The notes: a model not told the origin generated them from the letters alone. A DNA stretch of 51,587 bases from DATGMS01 sp040905145 (GCA_040905145.1 JBBDSC010000050.1:1-51587); one strand, 5' to 3'; counted from the stretch's first letter, positions 26,733 through 35,771 are shown. Translations and numbers: made by a program.

Positions 26733-27072
26733 TTATTTTTTCCGGTGTCGGATTTTAAAAAACGCTTTAAATATGATTCTCCATGATTGCACCCCAAGAT
26801 ATAAAGATCTACTACTGACCATCTATGATCCACGATAGGGTCAGTTGATCGGATTATCGGGCATCAAACAACATTTTGCCGATTGGATGAGGGGGAAAAT
26901 GAGATAATAAGGCCAAATTAAGACATTCTTAACGCATGGGGCAAATATTTTTATTAATATAGCGAATCCAAATTAGGTAAAAAAATAAGAGACTCTTAGA
27001 ATTATTTCTGAATTTAGGGCTTCAATAAATAAAGGTCAATTTAACACTAAAATTTACCCCAATTAAAATTAT
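26733..27072. other. Divergent upstream region
   Basis: About 340 bases between two divergent genes, AT-rich toward the right. TAAGAGACTCTTA at 26986-26998 is a symmetric 13-base sequence that could bind a regulator; a LacI-type protein encoded nearby is now broken. No gene is seen. Confidence 0.4.
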
Positions 27073-30000
27073 ATGAAAAATTTATTTTACCTGTTATTTT
27101 TTTCTTTCTGGATGTTCAGCAGTTGTAATCCAAGTTCAAACCAAGGTGGCCTATCCTCTGGGCCCAGACGAGTAGAAATTCTTTTTTTAGGTCATGACAG
27201 CGAACATCATCATTCAGAAAAACTGATGCCAATGCTGGCGATGCCTTTGTTTCAAAAAGGGATAAACCTCAGCTATACGTCGGATTTAAATGATCTGTCC
27301 AAAGAGACCCTGGAAAAATATGACGGGCTCATGATTTATGCCAATCATGATGAAATCCTGCCAGCCCAGGAAGCCGCAATAAAAGAATTTGTGGAAAGCG
27401 GTAAGGCATTGATTCCCCTCCACAGTGCATCATGGAGTTTTAGGAATTCCGATTGGTTTATAGAAGCTGTAGGAGGACAATTTAAATCTCACGGGACAGG
27501 GGATTTCACCGTGGACATTGTCCATGAAGATCACCCGGTTATGGAAGGCATCACCGAATTTGAAACTTGGGACGAAACCTATGTTCACAGTAATCTCAAT
27601 GAAGACATGACCGTCCTGATGGAACGGGTGGACGGCGATCACAGGGAACCCTGGACCTGGATCAGGGAACAGGGAAAAGGCCGGGTATTCTATACCGCTT
27701 ATGGACATGATGAAAGGACCTGGAGCAAACCTGAATTCCATGAGTTGGTAGCCAATGGTGTATTATGGGCGGTAGGTGATAAGGTAGCCCAACAATTGGT
27801 TGATTATGATATCCCTGTGCCTACTTTTGAAGATGCCGATATTCCCAATTATGAAAAAAGGGATCCGGCCCCTAGGTTTCAACATGCACTGTCCCCTGAG
27901 GAATCCATGAAACTCATTCAAGTACCGGTGGATTTTGAGCTGGAGCTTTTTGCCTCAGAACCGGACGTTATCAATCCTGTAACCATGGCCTGGGATGAAA
28001 GGGGCAGGTTGTTTGTGGTAGAAACCATAGATTATCCCAATGAAGTCAGAAAAGAAGGTACAGGTAAAGACCGCATAAAAATCCTGGAAGATACTGATGG
28101 GGACGGAAAGGCGGATAAATTTACAATTTTTGCGGATAGCTTGAATATTCCTTCCAGCATGGTCTTTGTAAACGGTGGACTGATTATTTCCATGGCCCCT
28201 AATTTTGTGTTTCTGAAAGATACCGATGGAGACGATTGGGCTGATATTCGGGAAGTCATAATGACCGGCTGGTCCCAAAGCGATACCCATGCCGGACCTT
28301 CTAATTTAAAGTATGCCCTGGACAACAAAATCTGGGGTGTAATGGGCTATGCCGGTTTTAATGGGGAAGTAAGCGGAAAACCAATATCTTTCAGCCAAGG
28401 GATCTACCGATTTGACCCGGATGGCGAAAACTTGGAATACCTGGGCCGAACAAGTAACAACACCTGGGGTTTGGGTTTTACCGAAGAATTTGATGTCTTT
28501 ATATCCACCGCCAATGGCCAGCACAGCGCCTACTTAGCAATGCCCAATCAATACCTAAAAAGGCCTCTCACCGGAGGTTCCGGTAATGCCGTCCATGGAA
28601 TTGATTCCCATTATGACATGCCCCATGTTACCCCTTATCTGCGGCAGGTAGACTGGCACGGGGGTTATACCGCGGCGGCGGGACATAATTTTTACACAGC
28701 AAGGGAGTTTCCCAAGTCCTACTGGAACAAGGTGGCATTCGTGGCAGAGCCTACCGGCCGTGTATTGCACAATGCTGTTATTGAGCAGGAAGGATCCGGA
28801 TTCAAGGAAAAGAATGGATTCAATATTCTTTCCAGTTCCGATGAATGGTTTGCCCCGGTCCATGCGGAAGTGGGCCCGGATGGTGCCCTTTGGATAGCAG
28901 ATTGGTATAATTTCATTATCCAGCACAATCCTACTCCCAAAGGTTTTGAAAATGGGGAAGGAAATGCCTATATCAACCCTTTAAGGGACAGTAAACATGG
29001 CCGAATCTACAGGATCTCCTATAAAGGAGCTAAGAAAAACAAGCCCTTTTCAATGGACAAAAGCAAGGGAGCAGGCCTCCTGGAAGGCTTAAAAAGTGAT
29101 AATATGTTTTGGAGGACCACCGCCCAACGCTTAATTGTGGAAACACAAAATACCGGGTTGTTAGAAGATCTTTATGAAATAATTGAAGACCAAAGTGTGG
29201 ATGAGATCGAGCTTAACAGTCCGGCGGTCCATGCACTCTGGACAATTCATGGCTTAGGGGTCCTTGATGGATCCAACAAGGAGGCAATGGAAGTGGTAAC
29301 CGAAGCTTTGTCCCATCCTGCAGTCGGTGTACGGAAAAATGCATTAAAGGTCTTGCCTGCCAATCAGGCCTCTTTGGAGGCCATTATGGCCTCCGGTGTA
29401 ATCCAAGACGAAGATCTCAACCTGAGAAAAACAGCCCTCTTGGCGGTTTCCAATATGCCCTCTTCCGATTTGCTGGGCCAACAACTCCTTGAGGCGAGTA
29501 AAAACAAAGAAAACGCATCGGATCCATATCTTCCACAGGCTGTTTTTGCTGCAGTGTTAGGACATCCTAATACATTTATGGAAGAGGCATCCTCCAATCC
29601 AAACCCAGATAAACCTGATTCTTTATTGAGTTTGACGGAGAGGGTAATTAAAAGCTTAATGGAAGAGCAGTATCCTTTGGACAGAAGATCTCCCATTCTT
29701 TTTCCACCCGATGTGTCGGGAAAAGAAATAACCATCAACGCTTCCATCAGTAAAGCTTCCGAGGAACTGGAAGGGGTAATTGCCGCACAGGGAGGCAAGG
29801 AAAATGGATACAGTCTTTTCATTCAGGACAATGCTTTGATCTGGTTGGTAAAACAAGGAGGTAAAGCTTATCAAATCAAATCCCCAAGAAATTTACCTGC
29901 CGAACAATTCACTGTCCAGGCCAAACTAATGGAAGACGGTGCCATGAACTTGGATATCAACGGAAAAAGTATCGGCAAAAGCAAAGCCATTTCCCTATTT

Positions 30001-30582
30001 ACTTCTCCTTTAAGCCCTGAGAGGGTGCGTGTAGGAAATGATAACGAAGGGGGAAATATTGTAGGGGAATATTCGGAAAACTTCTGGTTCAGGGGCAGAA
30101 TGGGAAATGATTCCCAATTATCGTTAAGGGATCCATCAGTAGCTGACATGGCCACTTCCCACACCCAAGGAGGCAACGCTGATCAATCCCCCTCTGCGGT
30201 AGGTTCTGTTGTGGTGAAAATAGGGGTTATACCTCATGAAATGAAGTTTGATAAAGAATCCTTTACAGTAAAAGCAGGCCAGCAAGTGACCGTTGATTTT
30301 GAAAACCAGGATTTTATGCAGCACAACTTAGTTGTTATCAAATCGGGAATGTTGGAAACGGTAGGAAATGCGGCAGATGAATTGGCCAGGGATCCGAAAG
30401 GCGCTGAGCAAAATTTTATCCCTAAAATCCCTGAGGTCATCATAGCCACACGATTGGTCAATCCCGAAGGAAGTGAAACCCTGGTTTTCACAGCCCCAAC
30501 CACTCCAGGAGATTATCCTTTTGTTTGCACCGTGCCTGGGCATTGGAGAATTATGAACGGAATCATGAAAGTAGAAAAATAA
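27073..30582 (+). CDS. ThuA / PQQ-type dehydrogenase-like / HEAT / cupredoxin fusion lipoprotein
   Basis: A 1169-residue exported lipoprotein (signal ending FSSC, Cys18). In order: a ThuA-like glutamine-amidotransferase-fold domain (about 30-235; LIPLHSASWSF, GRVFYTAYGHD), a membrane-bound dehydrogenase-like six-bladed propeller (about 275-650; VPVDFELELFASEPDV, ILEDTDGDGKADKF), HEAT-like repeats (about 670-840), a beta-sandwich region (about 880-1015), and a C-terminal cupredoxin (about 1050-1169). The type 1 copper ligands are visible as His1084, Cys1152, His1157 and Met1161, with azurin-like spacing. Many relatives carry cytochrome c (CxxCH) at the end; there is no CxxCH here. It may oxidise a sugar or alcohol and pass electrons to copper. 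Confidence 0.88.
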   Translation: MKNLFYLLFFSFWMFSSCNPSSNQGGLSSGPRRVEILFLGHDSEHHHSEKLMPMLAMPLFQKGINLSYTSDLNDLSKETLEKYDGLMIYANHDEILPAQEAAIKEFVESGKALIPLHSASWSFRNSDWFIEAVGGQFKSHGTGDFTVDIVHEDHPVMEGITEFETWDETYVHSNLNEDMTVLMERVDGDHREPWTWIREQGKGRVFYTAYGHDERTWSKPEFHELVANGVLWAVGDKVAQQLVDYDIPVPTFEDADIPNYEKRDPAPRFQHALSPEESMKLIQVPVDFELELFASEPDVINPVTMAWDERGRLFVVETIDYPNEVRKEGTGKDRIKILEDTDGDGKADKFTIFADSLNIPSSMVFVNGGLIISMAPNFVFLKDTDGDDWADIREVIMTGWSQSDTHAGPSNLKYALDNKIWGVMGYAGFNGEVSGKPISFSQGIYRFDPDGENLEYLGRTSNNTWGLGFTEEFDVFISTANGQHSAYLAMPNQYLKRPLTGGSGNAVHGIDSHYDMPHVTPYLRQVDWHGGYTAAAGHNFYTAREFPKSYWNKVAFVAEPTGRVLHNAVIEQEGSGFKEKNGFNILSSSDEWFAPVHAEVGPDGALWIADWYNFIIQHNPTPKGFENGEGNAYINPLRDSKHGRIYRISYKGAKKNKPFSMDKSKGAGLLEGLKSDNMFWRTTAQRLIVETQNTGLLEDLYEIIEDQSVDEIELNSPAVHALWTIHGLGVLDGSNKEAMEVVTEALSHPAVGVRKNALKVLPANQASLEAIMASGVIQDEDLNLRKTALLAVSNMPSSDLLGQQLLEASKNKENASDPYLPQAVFAAVLGHPNTFMEEASSNPNPDKPDSLLSLTERVIKSLMEEQYPLDRRSPILFPPDVSGKEITINASISKASEELEGVIAAQGGKENGYSLFIQDNALIWLVKQGGKAYQIKSPRNLPAEQFTVQAKLMEDGAMNLDINGKSIGKSKAISLFTSPLSPERVRVGNDNEGGNIVGEYSENFWFRGRMGNDSQLSLRDPSVADMATSHTQGGNADQSPSAVGSVVVKIGVIPHEMKFDKESFTVKAGQQVTVDFENQDFMQHNLVVIKSGMLETVGNAADELARDPKGAEQNFIPKIPEVIIATRLVNPEGSETLVFTAPTTPGDYPFVCTVPGHWRIMNGIMKVEK

Positions 30583-30585
30583 GAT

Positions 30586-30855
30586 ATGAGTTTAAATGTT
30601 AGCCTTGGGATCAGCACATGGCTTTGGACCTCCCCTTTTAGTACAGAAACCACGGTACTGTTCCCGAAAATAAAAAACACAGGATACGATGCTGTGGAAA
30701 TACCCGTTGAGGAACCCAGCTTGATCGATGCAGAAAAAGTGAAGGAGGCACTGGCACAAAACGGATTGAAACCAATTATGGGCAGAAAATTGAAATATTC
30801 AACCGTTCACCTATTGTGGCAGGTTAACCGGGTAACCAATGATCATTTCTATTAA
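30586..30855 (+). pseudogene. Sugar phosphate isomerase/epimerase, 3'-truncated
   Basis: The frame encodes the start of a TIM-barrel xylose-isomerase-like protein: MSLNVSLGISTWLWTSPFS, then FPKIKNTGYDAVEIPVEEP and a helix ending NGLKPIMG. This corresponds to the first two barrel strands of a D-tagatose-3-epimerase-like enzyme, normally about 280 residues. After about 65 residues the similarity stops and the frame closes at 89 codons. All metal-binding residues of the barrel are missing. It starts 3 bases after the fusion gene's stop and lies just before a Gfo/Idh gene, so a functional isomerase was probably once part of this operon. Confidence 0.75.
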
Positions 30856-30900
30856 CATCCAATTATTCATCAGATAATATTAACCTTTAAGATTTTTATT

Positions 30901-32016
30901 ATGAGTCAAAAGAAAATTAAAGTGGCCATCATCGGTTTAGGTTTTGGAGCCGAATTTATTCCTATTTATCAAAAACACCCCTTGGCGGATATGTATGCCA
31001 TTTGCCAAAGGACCCGAAGTAAAGTAGACGAGATTGGTGATGCTTTTGGCATTGACAAAAGGTACACTGATTATGATGAATTGCTTAAGGATCCGGATAT
31101 CGATGTGGTCCATATCAATACGCCCATCCAAAGCCATGCAGAGCAGACATTGAAAGCCCTTCGGGCAGGAAAGCATGTGGCCTGTACCGTACCTATGGCC
31201 ACTACAGTAGAAGAATGCCGCCAGATTGTGGAAGAAACAGAAAGGACAGGATTGACCTATATGATGATGGAAACGGTCATTTATAGCCGTGAATTCCTTT
31301 TTGTAAAGGAGATGTATGAGAAAGGTGAACTTGGAAAAATACAGTTCCTAAGGGGTTCCCACCAGCAGGATATGTCCGGATGGCCGGGCTATTGGGAAGG
31401 CTTACCCCCAATGCACTATGCCACCCATTGCGTGGGTCCGGTATTGGCTTTGCCCAGGGCACAGGCGGAATATGTCTCCTGCTTTGGCTCTGGAAGAATC
31501 GATGAATCCCTAATAGAAAAATACGGTTCCCCATTTGCGATTGAAACCTGTCATATCAAGTTGAAGGATTCTGATCTATCTGCAGAAGTTACCCGTTCCC
31601 TGTTCAATACTGCCCGCCAGTACAGGGAAAGCTTTGATGTCTATGGCTCCAAAAAATCGTTTGAATGGACCTTGGTAGAGCATGAGGATAGCGTTGTACA
31701 TACCTGGGAAACACCATCCAAAGTGAAGATCCCGGATTATGCCCATTTGCTTCCCGAGGAAATTGCCCCTTTTACCACTGCCGGGGTTTATGATGCTGAT
31801 GATCACCAGCACCTGTCCTTTATTCAGGGAGCAGGCCATGGAGGATCCCATCCACATTTGGTCCATGAATTATTGAGTGCATTGAGCGAGGGAAGAGCTC
31901 CTTATCCAGATGCCAGGCAATCGGCGAATATTACCTGTGTGGGTATCTTGGCCCATGAATCCGCCATGAAAGGCGGCGAAATCATTCCGCTGCCCGACTT
32001 TACCATTTCCAAATAA
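30901..32016 (+). CDS. Gfo/Idh/MocA family oxidoreductase
   Basis: A 371-residue NAD(P)-dependent oxidoreductase, third of its family here and distinct from the other two. The opening KVAIIGLGFGAEFIPIYQKHP is the nucleotide-binding turn. The usual EKP lysine motif reads CTVPMATT, so the lysine is replaced by proline-methionine, which is seen in some subfamilies and suggests altered catalysis. The C-terminal region has HYATHCVGPVL and a histidine-rich GAGHGGSHPHLVHELL segment typical of the subfamily. It ends in a strong hairpin terminator. It follows the isomerase remnant by 45 bases, in one operon with the cupredoxin fusion. Confidence 0.92.
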   Translation: MSQKKIKVAIIGLGFGAEFIPIYQKHPLADMYAICQRTRSKVDEIGDAFGIDKRYTDYDELLKDPDIDVVHINTPIQSHAEQTLKALRAGKHVACTVPMATTVEECRQIVEETERTGLTYMMMETVIYSREFLFVKEMYEKGELGKIQFLRGSHQQDMSGWPGYWEGLPPMHYATHCVGPVLALPRAQAEYVSCFGSGRIDESLIEKYGSPFAIETCHIKLKDSDLSAEVTRSLFNTARQYRESFDVYGSKKSFEWTLVEHEDSVVHTWETPSKVKIPDYAHLLPEEIAPFTTAGVYDADDHQHLSFIQGAGHGGSHPHLVHELLSALSEGRAPYPDARQSANITCVGILAHESAMKGGEIIPLPDFTISK

Positions 32017-32036
32017 GTCTATAAACCTTCCATATC

Positions 32037-32064
32037 AAAGCCTGGGACAGTATCCCAGGCTTTT
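32037..32064 (+). terminator. Strong intrinsic terminator
   Basis: AAAGCCTGGGA and TCCCAGGCTTT are perfect 11-base arms around a 5-base loop, followed by T and C. It lies 20 bases after the Gfo/Idh stop and ends the operon that begins at 27073. Confidence 0.85.
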
Positions 32065-32204
32065 CCAACTCCATGCTGATCCATCGGTGGGCTTACTTCC
32101 TTCTGGAGAAGCAGAAAACCTATTTAATAACACTTCGAGCAGTCAGTAATTTAATAAGAAATTGCAGGCTTTTTCCACCCTGCTGTTTGACTTGGGAGAT
32201 CACT

Positions 32205-32396
32205 TCATTGGATAATTAAAAATACATGTCCTTGGTCAAACTGTGCCAAAAGTGCCTCCAAGCTGTAGATTTTTTTGAGCATATAATCCACCTGATTCTG
32301 TCCCAAAATAGCCGCATAGGTGGGACCATAAGTTACAGTGGCTATGGATTGAACAATGGGTAAACCCTCTTCTCCAGCAATCCTGATTAATTTCAT
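32205..32396 (-). pseudogene. GNAT acetyltransferase, N-terminal fragment
   Basis: The frame gives IRIAGEEGLPIVQSIATVTYGPTY, then GQNQVDYMLKKIYSLEALLAQF and QGHVFLI. This is the first third of a GNAT acetyltransferase of the type with an EQxxYMLxxMYSxEAL segment. The rest, including the acetyl-CoA loop (R/Q-x-x-G-x-G/A), is absent. The start codon overlaps the stop of the upstream Ldh-type reductase at 32396, so the intact ancestor was probably co-transcribed with it. Confidence 0.7.
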
Positions 32397-33412
32397 TAAT
32401 CTTTATCCAACAACTCCAAAACCTTCTTCCAGATATCCTGATCCACCGGCACCCCTTCCGCTAGGTTCCGTTCACGGACAGCCAGGACATTCTCACCGGG
32501 ATATCGCACTTCCTCGGGTCCAAAAGTGGCAGAAGATTTAAAATGGCTGATTATTTCATTCACTTTTTCTTCAGGAAATTCAGGCAAACCTATTATAGAG
32601 GGATAAAAGCAAATAAACACCTGGGAAATATCCTGCTCCCTTTTGAACTTCCCTATTTCATGGACAGCATTTCCCTCGGCCAATACAGCGGCCATTAGAT
32701 CCAACAACAAAGACAGCCCTGCCCCTTTCCACAAACCCATTGGGAGCGACAACTCCTTTTCGATGATTTCAGCAGGCTCTTTGGTGAGATTTCCTTTCTG
32801 GTCAAAACCAGCCTCAAAAGGCATGGATTTGTTTTCCTTTAAATAACTGCTCATTTTACCATAGGAAAACTGGGACATAGCCATATCCAAAACGATAGGC
32901 CCCTCCTTTCTTGGAAAACCGATCACCAGGGGATTATTTCCTAATATGGGTTCTTTGCCTCCCCAGGCAGGCATGTTGGGCTTGGTATTGGTAAAACAAA
33001 TCCCGATGCATCCCTGCTCCACTGCCTGCCAGCCAAAATTGCCGGCCCTCATCCAATGATTGGTGTTTCTCAGGGCCACGCAGCCGATCCCATTTTCCTT
33101 TGATAAACGTATGGCCCTGTCCATACAATGGTAAGCGTTTAAATTTCCAGCCCCCTGTTGACCATCCCAACGTTCAAAAAATCCAATGTTACTGATTAAG
33201 ATCGGTTCTGCCTTCACATCAATATAACCTTCTTTTATCATGTCTATAAACGCTGGAAAACGGTTCAGTCCATGAGAAGCTACCCCATCCAAACTGGCTT
33301 TGGCAAACAATTCCGCACAGCGGTTCGCTCTTTCTTCAGAAAAGCCTACCTGAAGGAGAATGGTTTGGAGGGTATCCAAAAGCTGGGCATAAAGGATTTT
33401 TGCATCTATCAT
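32396..33412 (-). CDS. Ldh2/DlgD-type NAD(P)-dependent reductase (malate/L-lactate dehydrogenase family)
   Basis: A 338-residue oxidoreductase of the family that includes 2,3-diketo-L-gulonate reductase, delta1-piperideine-2-carboxylate reductase and sulfolactate dehydrogenase. The conserved catalytic histidine is His47 in GVASHGLNRF. The cofactor-binding segment NPLVIGFPR, the ALRNTNHWMRAGNFGWQA block and the glycine-rich GAGLSLLLDLMAAVL are intact. It is cytoplasmic. Its strand neighbours are a broken GNAT gene and, divergently, a broken LacI regulator. Substrate assignment between diketogulonate and other keto acids is uncertain. Confidence 0.9.
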   Translation of the reverse strand: MIDAKILYAQLLDTLQTILLQVGFSEERANRCAELFAKASLDGVASHGLNRFPAFIDMIKEGYIDVKAEPILISNIGFFERWDGQQGAGNLNAYHCMDRAIRLSKENGIGCVALRNTNHWMRAGNFGWQAVEQGCIGICFTNTKPNMPAWGGKEPILGNNPLVIGFPRKEGPIVLDMAMSQFSYGKMSSYLKENKSMPFEAGFDQKGNLTKEPAEIIEKELSLPMGLWKGAGLSLLLDLMAAVLAEGNAVHEIGKFKREQDISQVFICFYPSIIGLPEFPEEKVNEIISHFKSSATFGPEEVRYPGENVLAVRERNLAEGVPVDQDIWKKVLELLDKD

Positions 33413-33472
33413 GATAAATAAAATATTTGATTATCAGTAAACATTAACCTTCTGGAAAACTCCCTTTCTCTT

Positions 33473-34065
33473 GTGGGCGACTTTATTGAAGAGAACATTA
33501 CCAATTATTATTTTTCCACGTTCATTACCGGAATCCAAAAAACCGCTTATCGTCACGGATATAATATCATATTATTTGTAACCAATGACTCATCGGAAAG
33601 GGAAATACCATAATGAATGAATGATTTATCCATCTCAAGTTTAGATGGAATTTTAATCTCCACTTGTTCCAGTTCCACCGATCATATTAACGAGATGGTA
33701 TCCAAAGAAATTCCATTGGTGTTTTTTGACCGTACAGGGAATGTTGATATCCCAAAAGTAATGCAGGATGATTATAAATGACCGAAAAGCCCTAGGGGCA
33801 ATGATAGTCCTAAAAATCAGAAATATTGCTATTGGTCAGGAGATGGGTATGGTGGGCTTCACCAATGACCCGGTCTCCACCATTATTTCCCCTACCTTAA
33901 CTACAGTGGCTGAACCAGCATTTGACATTGGGCGCATCAGCTGTGAACTATTGCTCAATCATTTAAACAAAAGCCCTTCGAACCCAGGAAGTTACCCTTC
34001 CAGGAGAATTGATTGTAAGGGAATCCAGCCTTCACAATATAGATTAGATAATTTGGATACCTTTT
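33473..34065 (+). pseudogene. LacI-family regulator remnant (frameshifted, no HTH)
   Basis: Three segments in different frames line up with a LacI sensor domain. First, at 33473, VGDFIEEN…YYFSTFITGIQKTAYRHGYN. Second, from about 33610, SSLDGILISTCSSSTDHINE followed by KEIPLVFFDR and IPKVMQDDYK ending in a stop. Third, from about 33770, KALGAMIV and MGMVGFTNDPVSTIISPTLT, then VAEPAFDIGRISCELLLNHL. The DNA-binding domain is missing and two in-frame stops interrupt it. It sits divergent to the Ldh-type gene, whose regulator it probably was. Confidence 0.8.
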
Positions 34066-34090
34066 AATCTTTTAACAGGTATTTTGTAAC

Positions 34091-34111
34091 TTGGCTTTTT
34101 AAACAAGCCAA
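34091..34111. terminator. Hairpin before the TolB-like gene
   Basis: TTGGCTT and AAGCCAA are 7-base inverted arms, 7 bases before the next start codon. It may terminate the LacI transcript or lie in the leader of the following gene. Confidence 0.35.
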
Positions 34112-34117
34112 CTGTAT

Positions 34118-35023
34118 ATGATTCGCCAAAATTTATTGACCCTACTCATTTTATTTGCCTACATTTCTTCCCCAAAGGCCCAAGAATCTTTTGATCTTAT
34201 TTCCATAGATACCAAGAAGTTTCTCGGAAACTTTCAAATCATCCCGGGAAGCGCCAGAAACATTACGGACAGCCCCGGGTTTGATAATCATCCCAATTTT
34301 ATCAATGATATCCAACTGGTCTTTTCCTCAAGGCCGGACAGTGGCATGAATGACATCATCATGTATAATTTTGAAACCAATCAATTTACCAACCTTACCC
34401 GAACAGCGGATAAAAGCGAGCTTTCCCCTTCACTGACCGATTGCGGCTTATATGTTTCCGCCGTTACCATGGAGGAAGACAGTACACAAAGGCTTTGGCT
34501 CTATCCCATCAATATGGGCGAACCAGAGTTGCTTTATGATGATATTATGCCCGTGGGCTATTATGACTGGTATGATAATATCGCTGCCATGTCTGTCTTG
34601 GGCAGCCCCAACAAACTGGTATATCCCTACAGTAAAGATGAGGTGGTGACCTTAGCTGAAAATGTGGGCAGAAGTATCCGTAAACGGCCCAAAACAAGTC
34701 AAATTACCTATTTGAATGCGGGCAGCAATGTGGTGGTAGATGGCAAAAAGGCACTGGAAATCATGTCCTATGACCTAAAAAAGAAAAGTTCTGAAAATTT
34801 GGGAGTAGCCTTGGGAGATTCACAGGATTTTATTTGGATTGATAAAAATCAAATGTTGATGGCCCAAGGCAAAGATCTATACCTTAGAAATATAAAAAGG
34901 AGTATTTCCTGGGAGAAAATTGCCACTCTCTCCCTGCCAGGTTATAAGGGCATCTCCAGAATGGCCCTCAGTCCCAAATCGGATAAATTGGTTTTGGTAA
35001 TGGAAAGGGAAGCTTTACCATGA
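34118..35023 (+). CDS. Exported TolB-like beta-propeller protein, unknown role
   Basis: A 301-residue protein with a signal peptide ending SSPKAQ. The repeats resemble TolB/PD40 propeller blades: NDIQLVFSSRPDSGMNDIIMYNFETN, then ELSPSLTDCGLYVSAVT and GISRMALSPKSDKLVLVM. No catalytic motif is visible. It follows the broken LacI gene by 52 bases, which may reflect chance. A binding role in the periplasm or at the surface is likely. Confidence 0.75.
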   Translation: MIRQNLLTLLILFAYISSPKAQESFDLISIDTKKFLGNFQIIPGSARNITDSPGFDNHPNFINDIQLVFSSRPDSGMNDIIMYNFETNQFTNLTRTADKSELSPSLTDCGLYVSAVTMEEDSTQRLWLYPINMGEPELLYDDIMPVGYYDWYDNIAAMSVLGSPNKLVYPYSKDEVVTLAENVGRSIRKRPKTSQITYLNAGSNVVVDGKKALEIMSYDLKKKSSENLGVALGDSQDFIWIDKNQMLMAQGKDLYLRNIKRSISWEKIATLSLPGYKGISRMALSPKSDKLVLVMEREALP

Positions 35024-35152
35024 ACTTTTTAAGTATAAGATATTAGTATCAAGTACAAGATTAGTAGAACTATAAACCAAGAATAAAGTAGCAAGTATAA
35101 AGAACCTATAAACTGCAGTTTTTGAAGAGCACTATAAGGGTGTATTACATAC

Positions 35153-35217
35153 CATCGGGTAAAGCCCGATGAAATAACAATACCTCTGTAAAACCTAGCC
35201 CTGTAAGGGCGAAAGAT
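35153..35217. repeat. REP-like pair of hairpins, degenerate
   Basis: CATCGGGTAAAGCCCGATG is a perfect hairpin, and AGCCCTGTAAGGGCGAAAGA about 26 bases on is a second REP-like unit. Both match units in the cluster at 41688-41887, so they belong to one family. Confidence 0.65.
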
Positions 35218-35399
35218 GGATTTTCGCAAACAAAGATGATTCTAAGCAAGCCTTTTTACATGATTCAAAATCAATAAATCAAGTCGGCGACTTAATCTAC
35301 CGTTGCTAACCACCGTCCACGGATGTAAACTTCTCTTCTACCTCCAACTTCCACCCCCTCCGGTCTTCCCACTTCTGACCTCTTCCGTCTTCGGTTGTT

Positions 35400-35574
35400 G
35401 TGTCATGTCCTGAATTTAGTTGACACTTTTCCTCTTAATATTTTTCCGTTCAAGCCATCAAACTGCCAGCTGGGGAAACATTACAATAAATGTTTTTGGC
35501 CATTTATTCAATTGCCGTTGGCTTTAGCCAACGGGAAAATGGACAAGAATCCTTTGGCTTTAGCCACATTATCC
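35400..35574. repeat. Dispersed element, copy B
   Basis: About 175 bases, nearly identical to 17815-17952. It contains the 8-bp hairpin CCGTTGGCTTTAGCCAACGG and two TTGGCTTTAGCCA direct repeats with a 36-base period. Copy A has one of these repeats, as a deletion between the two would leave. The palindromic left end is GTGTCA…TGACAC. Confidence 0.75.
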
Positions 35575-35771
35575 AGCATCTTCTGACTTCTGTCTCCGGT
35601 CTTCCAGCCTGTAATGTCTCATGGCTACCGGTTACCTGATCACCACTTACTGATCACTGATTACAAAACACAATTATCTGGCTCACATCTTCTTTAAAAT
35701 TTATTTTCCCCAAATCAAAAATGGTTAAGTTTTTGCACATGAATTGACATTCATCATCTAAATAAAAAGCT

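Larger units (their letters stand above)
35024..35771. other. Repeat-dense intergenic region
   Basis: About 750 bases without a gene. From left to right it holds an AAGTATAAAG/AAGTACAAG-like decayed tract (35030-35100), a degenerate REP-like pair (35153-35217), pyrimidine-rich simple sequence such as CTTCCGTCTTCGG (35330-35400), copy B of the dispersed element (35400-35574) and another simple-sequence tract (35580-35670). It looks like a graveyard of mobile or REP-type sequence. Confidence 0.55.
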
